Assembly: GCA_021160355.1 (NCBI GenBank)
Contig: JAGHCS010000010.1
Coordinates: 1-11,741, forward strand
DNA: 11,741 bases
Direction of reading: 5' to 3'
DNA from: Candidatus Cloacimonadota bacterium
GTDB taxonomy: Bacteria > Cloacimonadota > Cloacimonadia > JGIOTU-2
Part shown: positions 6,060 to 11,741 of the stretch, piece after piece
How the letters are laid out: every line of letters starts with the position of its first letter
Numbering within the stretch: position 1 is the first letter of the stretch
Translations under genes and position numbers: made by a program
Notes under the pieces: model-generated
What the model saw: the letters and a program-made list of their open reading frames with translations, nothing else
Database searches by the model: none
What the model was told of the DNA's origin: nothing

Positions 6060-8651
6060 ATGAAAAAATTAGCTATTTTAGTTATGGTGATGTTTGTCGC
6101 ATCACTATGTTACGGACAGAATGCTTGGCTTAATGAGCTTCACTATGACAATTTCGGCACGGATGTAGGAGAATTTCTCGAAATTGTTATTGAAAATCCT
6201 GGCTCTTATACACTCAGCGATTTTACAGTTAGTCTTTACAACGGAAATGGCGGTGCAGTTTACGGATCTGAAACTCTCGATAATTTTACAATTGGAAATA
6301 CAAGCGGCAACTACACTTTCTATACCTGGTATCCTTCAAGTATTCAAAACGGTGCACCTGACGGTCTATCTTTGGATTATCAAGGTACTGTCATACAATT
6401 CTTATCTTATGAAGGTACTCTGACTGCGACAGATGGTCCTGCGAATGGCTTAACGTCAACAGATATTGGAGTTTCAGAACCTGGTGAAATTGGTGAATCT
6501 CTTCAATTATCCGGAACAGGAACCCAATATTCGGAATTTTTCTGGGTAGAACCTGCACCCGAAACACCTGGTGCTCTTAATAATAGTCAGTCTTTTGGCA
6601 CTGCCAGCGCTGTTATTCTCAAAGCTTATGCAATCGGAACTGAAGATATGGACGTGAAATATTCTATGGAAATGACGTCTGTTTCCGTTGGGGATTACGA
6701 ACTGACCGGTACAGCAACCATAACTTTCACCGCTGCAACGATCGATGGAACTGATCCAACTTGGGTTCATCTTACCGACGCTTCCCAGAGTATGATCGGC
6801 GACCTTACATTGGATACTATTACAGATACGGAAAATAATACTGATTATGAATTTTATGCAGGAGTTACTCCTATTGCTTTGACCAACACTCTCTATCCCA
6901 GCGATGGGCATATTGAAAATGGTATTCTCGCAACCTTTGATGCAACGGTCACTGCAAATGATGCTTACAATAATGTATGGGTCAGCGATTTCGATGGTGC
7001 GTATAACGGCGTACTTATTTTTGATTATGATTTTGATGCCTATGTTGCTGTTGATGACCAAGTACTCTTTGTGGCTGAGCGAACTGAGTATAATAATCTA
7101 ACAGAATTAAAATATCCCGTACTAATCAACTCATATGGTGGATTCCCAATTACCCCATCAACGATTCCCGGCTCTAATATTGATATGACTATTCCCGCAG
7201 ACACAAATCCTGCCGAACAGTGGGAGGGTCAGCTTGTCGTAATTGAGAATGTTGTAGTTGCAGCTATTGTCAAAGACGATCTATACATCGGTTCTAATGA
7301 TGGATGGACAACAACATTCGTGATCGGTGATAATGTCGATTATGGATACTCAGCCACAGCCACTGCCCTCAACGCAGCAGTTGCATCAGGAAATCCTGTT
7401 GACATTGTTGGTGTGGTTGACTGGAGCACATACGATCTTTATTATAGGATTAATCCTCGTGATGAAAATGACATAACCCCGAGTGGAGGCAATCCAAGCG
7501 TCATCAAAGCGTGGGCTCTTGGCGTTGATGAAATGGACGTTCTTTATGACCTTGATATGACCAGTGCTTCTCCAGGCTGGTATTACCTTACCGGAACAGC
7601 AACAATTACCTTTGATACTGTGGAGATAGATGGAGATGAACCACAAATCGTTCACCTTTCCGGAGCATCTCAGGATATGATAGGTGATCTGGTGCTTGAT
7701 AATATTTATGACTCCAACAGCGATACAGATTATGACTTCTATGCGGGTATAACGCCAATTGCATTAACTAATACAAATAATCCCAGCAAAGGGCATATCC
7801 AGAATGACAGAGTGGCAACATTCTCCGCAACTGTTACTGCCAATGATGAATACAGCGATGTATGGGTAAGTGATGACACGGGTGCATATAATGGCGTTCA
7901 TGTTTTTGATTATGATTTTGTGGATTTCGTATCTGTATCCGATGATCTCCTTTTCTATGCAACACGGGACGAGTACAACAATAAAACCGAACTTGTAGAT
8001 CCGGTACTCCTTGATTCTGGAACGGGTGAAGAAGTCACCCCCACAACTATTGCTGGACTGAACATTGATTGGACAATTCCTGCAAATACTGATCCTGCCG
8101 AGATGTGGGAAGGTCAGCTTATCAAGATAGAGAATGCAGTGATCCAGGGCATCGACACAGATGCGTATGTTGGCTCAGATGACAGCGGAACTACGATATT
8201 TGTGATCGGCGATGCCGTTGACTATAATTATGCTGTCACGGGAACGCTTCTTGATTCGGCAGTTGCTTCCGGCGATCCGTATGATATCATTGGAGTAGTT
8301 GATTGGAATTATACCGACGCTTATTACCGCATCAATCCGCGTGACGCAAGTGATATTATCTCGAATGTATCTGTAGATCCTACTCCCGGAAACGAACTCT
8401 TTATTCAAAACCATCCGAATCCTTTTACCGGCTCAACCACAATTTCCTTCTCTCTTCCACACAATGCTGCCGGTGAGATCAATATCTACAATATGCACGG
8501 TCAGCTTGTAAGAACTCTCACTCCCGAAGATCAATCCGCGACCTGGAACGGTCTGGACGAAACTGGCAGAAACGTAGCAAACGGAATCTATTTCTACACT
8601 CTGGACACAGGCAAAGAAATTCTAACAAAGAAAATGATCCTGATGAGATAA
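6060..8651 (+). CDS. Secreted protein: lamin-tail-like domain, two OB-like tandem modules, C-terminal sorting domain
   Basis: An 863-residue exported protein of unknown precise function. Residues 1-19 are a signal peptide (KKLAILVMVMFVASLCYG). Residues ~22-170 resemble a lamin-tail domain, with the tell-tale WLNELHYDN, GEFLEIVIENPG and SLYNGNGGAVYG. Two homologous modules follow, about 185-480 and 481-770. Each has a first beta-rich part (GTATITF, FYAGVTPIALTN or FYAGITPIALTN) and then an OB-fold-like part (ATVTANDAYNNVWVSDFDGAYNGV in copy 1; ATVTANDEYSDVWVSDDTGAYNGV in copy 2). They end in WEGQL..IEN ... DIVGVVDW or DIIGVVDW ... YYRINPRD. Residues 778-863 form a sorting domain (HPNPFTGSTTISFSLP; NGIYFYTL). 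LTD plus OB modules recall ExeM-like extracellular nucleases, but there is no nuclease domain, so nuclease activity is not supported. It may bind nucleic acid, polysaccharide or the cell surface. GGAGG at 6051-6055 supports the ATG. Confidence 0.8.
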   Translation: MKKLAILVMVMFVASLCYGQNAWLNELHYDNFGTDVGEFLEIVIENPGSYTLSDFTVSLYNGNGGAVYGSETLDNFTIGNTSGNYTFYTWYPSSIQNGAPDGLSLDYQGTVIQFLSYEGTLTATDGPANGLTSTDIGVSEPGEIGESLQLSGTGTQYSEFFWVEPAPETPGALNNSQSFGTASAVILKAYAIGTEDMDVKYSMEMTSVSVGDYELTGTATITFTAATIDGTDPTWVHLTDASQSMIGDLTLDTITDTENNTDYEFYAGVTPIALTNTLYPSDGHIENGILATFDATVTANDAYNNVWVSDFDGAYNGVLIFDYDFDAYVAVDDQVLFVAERTEYNNLTELKYPVLINSYGGFPITPSTIPGSNIDMTIPADTNPAEQWEGQLVVIENVVVAAIVKDDLYIGSNDGWTTTFVIGDNVDYGYSATATALNAAVASGNPVDIVGVVDWSTYDLYYRINPRDENDITPSGGNPSVIKAWALGVDEMDVLYDLDMTSASPGWYYLTGTATITFDTVEIDGDEPQIVHLSGASQDMIGDLVLDNIYDSNSDTDYDFYAGITPIALTNTNNPSKGHIQNDRVATFSATVTANDEYSDVWVSDDTGAYNGVHVFDYDFVDFVSVSDDLLFYATRDEYNNKTELVDPVLLDSGTGEEVTPTTIAGLNIDWTIPANTDPAEMWEGQLIKIENAVIQGIDTDAYVGSDDSGTTIFVIGDAVDYNYAVTGTLLDSAVASGDPYDIIGVVDWNYTDAYYRINPRDASDIISNVSVDPTPGNELFIQNHPNPFTGSTTISFSLPHNAAGEINIYNMHGQLVRTLTPEDQSATWNGLDETGRNVANGIYFYTLDTGKEILTKKMILMR
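6612..8363 (+). repeat. Tandem duplication of a ~296-codon module
   Basis: Two direct copies lie inside the secreted-protein gene: about 6612-7499 and 7500-8363. They align over nearly their whole length. Anchors shared by both copies include LTGTATITF, FYAG.TPIALTN, ATVTAND, EYNN.TELK/V.PVL, PAE.WEGQL, FVIGD.VDY and YYRINPRD. Some conservation remains at the DNA level (for example CCTGCCGA-N6-TGGGA-GGTCAGCTT). The copies have clearly diverged, so this is an old intragenic duplication and not a recent expansion. Confidence 0.9.
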
Positions 8652-8680
8652 TAAGAATTTGACAAAAATTTGTATCAATA

Positions 8681-8714
8681 GAGAGCTCACTTTTTAGAAG
8701 TGAGTTCTCTTTTT
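8681..8714 (+). terminator. Rho-independent terminator after the LTD/OB protein gene
   Basis: A 10-bp stem, GAGAGCTCAC (8681-8690) pairing with GTGAGTTCTC (8700-8709) with one G-U pair, encloses a 9-base loop and is followed by TTTTT (8710-8714). It begins 30 bases after the stop of the upstream gene. Confidence 0.88.
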
Positions 8715-8776
8715 ATGGATAAAATATTTCATAGAAAACATAAGAAATTCATTCACAAAATTGAAGCATGTGATGG

Positions 8777-8789
8777 AAGGGAGTATCCG
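8777..8789 (+). promoter_or_regulatory. Ribosome binding site deciding a TTG start
   Basis: AAGGGAG (8777-8783) lies 6 bases ahead of the TTG at 8790. This sets the start of the beta-helix gene and explains why the in-frame stretch upstream is not part of the protein. Confidence 0.7.
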
Positions 8790-10238
8790 TTGAAAAAAAT
8801 GGTTATATTCATTTTTCTAATCGTGACATCAACAAGTTTATTTGCACAAACACAAGTAAATGGAGTTCAATCAGGAACATGGACTGTTGCAAATTCACCA
8901 TACCTTGTAATAGGTGAAATAATAGTTCCCACAGGTCAAACATTAACAATTGAAGCCGGTATTGAAATCAATTTTCAAGGACATTATAAATTTACAGTTC
9001 ATGGAAATTTGCAGGCAATTGGAACCGAAACCGATAGCATTTTCTTCACAACCAGCACACCCGCAATTGGCTGGGGTGGAGTACGATTTGACGGATATGG
9101 AGAAATAAGTAATTTATCGTTTTGCCGAATTGAATATGGAAAAACAGCGGGTGAATATCCAGACAATCACGGTGGAGCAATAGCTTTGATAGGATCAGAT
9201 GCAGTATTTTCAAATTGCGTTTTTGCTGATAACGAAGCTGTTGCCAATGATTCCGGCATGGGAGGTGCGGTATATGCTTCAGGAACGGGAAGTACTGCCG
9301 GACCTTTAACTATTTTTTCTGAGTGTCGATTTATAAGGAATCATGCTTACGGCGAGGGTGGTGCCATTAAATTCACAGGTGATTATAATACTGAAATTAT
9401 TACTTGTGAGTTCTTTAACAATAATTGCCTATACGGTGGAGGAGCAATATCATTTTATTTAGTGACTGACACAAAACTAATTTATTCGGTTTTTGCCGAT
9501 AATTATACAATGTATTCAAATGGCGGTGCTTTTAATACTCTTGGTATGGGCAATACAATAACTGCCCAAAATTGCACGATATCGGGAAACTCTGCTGTTA
9601 CCGGGGATGGCGGTGCTATAAATATTGCTTATGGAACAGCCAATTTTGTAAACTGTATCGTTTATGACAATCCGGGAATGTATAGCGATGATGTTAACTT
9701 AGATTATGGCGGTTATGCCGAAATAAATTATTGTGACCTTACAATGCCGAACGGAGCAACAGGTAGTAACAATATAGACGAAAATCCGCAATTTGTTGAT
9801 GCTGCAAATCTTGATTTCCATCTTATGGAAACATCACCATGTATCGATGCCGGTGATCCGTCATCTCCTCCAGATCCCGATGGAACAGTTGCAGATATGG
9901 GAGCTTTTTATTATCATCAGGGAATGGGCATAGAGAATGGTGAATTTCAAACCGAGAATTTTCAGTTATTCAACTATCCCAACCCCTTCTACTCATATAC
10001 TGTGATCAATTTTAGTCTTCCTGCAAATAATTCTAAAAACCCAAAGCTTGAAATATACAATTTAACAAGCCAGAAAGTGAAAACTCTTGTAGGTGATCAA
10101 CCTGATGCAGGTCAGTATTCAGTAATCTGGAACGGGAAGGATGATTCCAATAAACCTGTTCCCAGCGGTGTCTATTTCTATAAATTGAAAGCCGGTAGTT
10201 TTAAGAAGATAGGAAAGATGATTTTAGTGAAAGAATAA
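8790..10238 (+). CDS. Secreted right-handed beta-helix protein with C-terminal sorting domain
   Basis: The frame is open back to a GTG at 8700, but that start lies in the terminator stem and would put ~30 charged residues before the signal peptide. I therefore choose the TTG at 8790, giving 482 residues. Residues 1-19 are a signal peptide (KKMVIFIFLIVTSTSLFA, then Q20). The body (about 22-345) is a parallel beta-helix. An N-terminal cap region has GTWTVANSPYLVIGEIIVPT and GQTLTIEAG; then coils repeat with GGA(I/V/F) near residues 128, 157, 190, 216, 245 and 273, each followed by an 'NC.F..N' type turn. The end SPCIDAGDP (near 349) with ADMGAFYY is typical of 'choice-of-anchor Q'/pectate-lyase-like extracellular proteins. 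Residues 391-482 are the sorting domain (FQLFNYPNPF; VPSGVYFYKL). These folds often act as adhesins or polysaccharide-active proteins; no catalytic site is recognisable here. Confidence 0.85.
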   Translation: MKKMVIFIFLIVTSTSLFAQTQVNGVQSGTWTVANSPYLVIGEIIVPTGQTLTIEAGIEINFQGHYKFTVHGNLQAIGTETDSIFFTTSTPAIGWGGVRFDGYGEISNLSFCRIEYGKTAGEYPDNHGGAIALIGSDAVFSNCVFADNEAVANDSGMGGAVYASGTGSTAGPLTIFSECRFIRNHAYGEGGAIKFTGDYNTEIITCEFFNNNCLYGGGAISFYLVTDTKLIYSVFADNYTMYSNGGAFNTLGMGNTITAQNCTISGNSAVTGDGGAINIAYGTANFVNCIVYDNPGMYSDDVNLDYGGYAEINYCDLTMPNGATGSNNIDENPQFVDAANLDFHLMETSPCIDAGDPSSPPDPDGTVADMGAFYYHQGMGIENGEFQTENFQLFNYPNPFYSYTVINFSLPANNSKNPKLEIYNLTSQKVKTLVGDQPDAGQYSVIWNGKDDSNKPVPSGVYFYKLKAGSFKKIGKMILVKE

Positions 10239-10260
10239 ATGGATTTTCTCTCAAAATATT

Positions 10261-10287
10261 AAAGACGTACATCGGTGCGTCTTTTTT
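10261..10287 (+). terminator. Rho-independent terminator after the beta-helix gene
   Basis: AAAGACGTAC (10261-10270) pairs with GTGCGTCTTT (10275-10284) through a tight 4-base loop (ATCG), with one U-G pair. The stem's own Ts run into TTT, giving six consecutive Ts (10282-10287). It begins 22 bases after the stop codon. Confidence 0.88.
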
Positions 10288-10302
10288 ATGTATCGCTTAT
10301 TC

Positions 10303-10352
10303 TTGACACCAAAATAAAATTCTCGCTTAAAAAAGGAAACAACAAGTGGAGG
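10303..10352 (+). promoter_or_regulatory. Probable promoter and ribosome binding site of the repeat-protein gene
   Basis: This site follows directly on the terminator, so a new promoter is needed. TTGACA at 10303-10308 matches the -35 consensus exactly. The -10 candidate at the right distance (TTAAAA at 10327-10332, 18-base spacer) is weak. TGGAGG at 10347-10352 is a good ribosome binding site, 4 bases before the ATG. Confidence 0.4.
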
Positions 10353-10356
10353 TTGT

Positions 10357-11741
10357 ATGAAAATAAAAGCGATAGTAACACTACTTTTTTTATTGATATT
10401 CACCATCGCACTATATGCCGAATGGTCTAGTGATCCGGCTATCAACACACTCGTGTGCGGTCTTCCCGGCGAAGATGCCATCCCTAAGGTGGTTGCGGGA
10501 CCTACGGGAGATATTTATGTGGGATATTTCTCTAATGAAAGCGGTAACTATAATGTGCGGCTGCAGAGATACGACCATGCAGGGAATCCTCAATGGGCAG
10601 CCAACGGCATCCTTATAAGTGATCATACTTCGATGTCCTGGCTTACCGACTGGGATATGACGGTTGATCAGGACAACTACGCAATTCTCACCTGGCAGGA
10701 TATTCGAAATGCAGGAAATAATAATATCTATGCCTATCGTATTTCTCCTGACGGATCCTTTATATGGGGACCCGACGGTTTGGAATTATCAAACACTACT
10801 GCTTTTGATGCGGCACCAAAAGTAGCTGTGACCGGTGCGGGAAACGCAATTATTGCATGGACTTCTGATGGTGTAGCTCGTATTCAGAAAATCAGCCCGG
10901 GTGGGACACTACTCTGGGGTGCAACAGGCATTGAAATTTCGGGAATGAACAGCTATACATGGCCCCAGCCAATCGGTGTTGAAAATGACAATGTAATCAT
11001 AAAATATTATGAAGATTCCGGACCAGCCTGGGCACCGACGCGATATATTTATGCCCAGAAATACGATGCAAACGGTACCGCACTCTGGGCGCCGCCTTGT
11101 ACAATTTCCACTTCCGGTGGTATTTCCGCATGGACACAAGACCTGCCAATCATACCTGATGGGAATTACGGCTTCTTTATTGGCTGGCATGATGACAGAG
11201 ATGGCAACATGAATGCTGATGTGTATGTACAACATGTTGATTCGAACGGAGCGTGCATTTTTACATCTCAGGGTGTTGCCGCTTCCACAAACCTCGGAAA
11301 CGAGCACTACTATCCGTTTCTTGCTTATTTCGAAAGCACTCAAATGCTCTATGCTTATTGGAACGAGATGGATGCTGATCAAAACTATCGCGGAATATAC
11401 GGTCAGAAATTTGATGTTGCCGGTACAAGAAAATGGGAAGATGCAGGCAAAATGATAATACCTCTTGCTTTGACGGATATTTATCCCTTCGGTGCAGGAT
11501 ATACCAATACAGAAGTGGCTGTTTTCTATACGGAAGGATTGGTTGATGATTATGTGAAAGCTATTGCCATGGATGGTGATGGCGCGTTTATCTGGACTGG
11601 CTATATTGTGACAATGTGCTCAGTAAGTTCATCAAAAATACATCCAGAAGCAAGCAAATTAACTGGTTCACAATGGGTACTTGCCTGGGAAGATGAACGC
11701 AGCGGTAGAGATATCTATGCCCAAAACATTAATACTAATGG
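10357..11741 (+). CDS. Secreted beta-propeller-like repeat protein (3' end outside window)
   Basis: A reading frame open from the ATG at 10357 to the window edge, so at least 461 residues are visible and the C-terminus is missing. It starts with a signal peptide (KIKAIVTLLFLLIFTIALYA, then EW). The rest is made of about eight related units, 49-59 residues apart. Each contains a 'YaqkyDanGt.lW' core: LQRYDHAGNPQW (69), YAYRISPDGSFIW (125), ARIQKISPGGTLLW (174), YAQKYDANGTALW (232), VYVQHVDSNGACIF (289), GQKFDVAGTRKW (349), VKAIAMDGDGAFIW (400) and YAQNINTNG (454). Between them lie 'W.D.R.g..dIYa' segments (TWQDIRNAGNNNIYAY; WEDERSGRDIYAQ). This periodicity suggests a beta-propeller or related repeat fold, as in many large secreted FCB-group proteins. 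By analogy with the two genes before it, the missing end may carry the same sorting domain, but that is inference. Substrate or partner is unknown. Confidence 0.8.
   Translation, partial: MKIKAIVTLLFLLIFTIALYAEWSSDPAINTLVCGLPGEDAIPKVVAGPTGDIYVGYFSNESGNYNVRLQRYDHAGNPQWAANGILISDHTSMSWLTDWDMTVDQDNYAILTWQDIRNAGNNNIYAYRISPDGSFIWGPDGLELSNTTAFDAAPKVAVTGAGNAIIAWTSDGVARIQKISPGGTLLWGATGIEISGMNSYTWPQPIGVENDNVIIKYYEDSGPAWAPTRYIYAQKYDANGTALWAPPCTISTSGGISAWTQDLPIIPDGNYGFFIGWHDDRDGNMNADVYVQHVDSNGACIFTSQGVAASTNLGNEHYYPFLAYFESTQMLYAYWNEMDADQNYRGIYGQKFDVAGTRKWEDAGKMIIPLALTDIYPFGAGYTNTEVAVFYTEGLVDDYVKAIAMDGDGAFIWTGYIVTMCSVSSSKIHPEASKLTGSQWVLAWEDERSGRDIYAQNINTN

Noticed and set aside
6507..7061. A 184-codon open frame on the - strand
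   Set aside because: It is antisense to the secreted LTD/OB protein; the Ile/Ser/Cys-rich translation is what an antisense of this gene would give.
6612..8363. Long internal repeat as a mobile element or assembly artefact
   Set aside because: The copies are clearly diverged in sequence, keep one reading frame and have no terminal repeats, so this is an old domain duplication.
8659..8664. TTGACA as the promoter of the beta-helix gene
   Set aside because: Transcripts from here would run straight into the 8681-8714 terminator, and no -10 box lies at the right distance.
8700..8789. GTG or ATG starts that would lengthen the beta-helix protein
   Set aside because: They fall in or right behind a terminator hairpin and would precede the signal peptide with charged residues; the TTG at 8790 fits better.
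10909..11382. A 157-codon open frame on the - strand
   Set aside because: It overlaps the repeat protein, which has a signal peptide, a ribosome binding site and regular repeats on the + strand.

Overview
The window reads as part of a chromosome from a Gram-negative, non-phototrophic bacterium of the wider FCB group. The best guess is Candidatus Cloacimonadota (Cloacimonetes) or a close relative. This rests on the mix of ordinary bacterial housekeeping genes with large secreted proteins that end in the 'hPNPF ... sFsLP ... W.G.d..g..v..GiYfy.l' type of C-terminal sorting domain, and on the moderate to low GC content. No marker gene fixes the taxon, so the placement is inference. Every gene I can support lies on the + strand, and there is no gene-free stretch longer than about 120 bases.

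Region 1 (1-5956) is a tightly packed housekeeping run. It holds the end of glutamyl-tRNA synthetase (gltX), glutaminyl-tRNA synthetase (glnS), a RimJ/RimL-like GNAT acetyltransferase, a fructose/Ntr-type PTS EIIA domain fused to a PII-like C-terminal domain, a CPA2-type cation:proton antiporter without a cytosolic RCK tail, and the clamp-loader delta' subunit (holB). Gaps are 14, 3, 18, 12 and 6 bases, so all six genes probably share a transcript. The two synthetases charge tRNA-Glu and tRNA-Gln directly. The EIIA-PII protein next to the antiporter looks like a dedicated phosphorylation- or ligand-dependent controller of ion transport, and is the most interesting functional hypothesis here.

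Region 2 (5957-11741) is a run of secreted or surface proteins, each separately spaced and with its own ribosome binding site. The first (6060-8651) has a signal peptide, a lamin-tail-like domain, two copies of a ~296-residue module with OB-fold-like features, and a C-terminal sorting domain. The second (8790-10238) is a right-handed beta-helix protein with GGA(I/V/F) repeats and the same kind of sorting domain. The third (10357 to the window edge) has a signal peptide and about eight beta-propeller-like repeats, and is cut off by the window end. Two clear rho-independent terminators separate these genes (8681-8714 and 10261-10287). The first overlaps the apparent long 5' extension of the beta-helix gene, which shows that gene really starts at a TTG at 8790.

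No RNA gene, CRISPR array, insertion sequence, prophage or integration site was seen.
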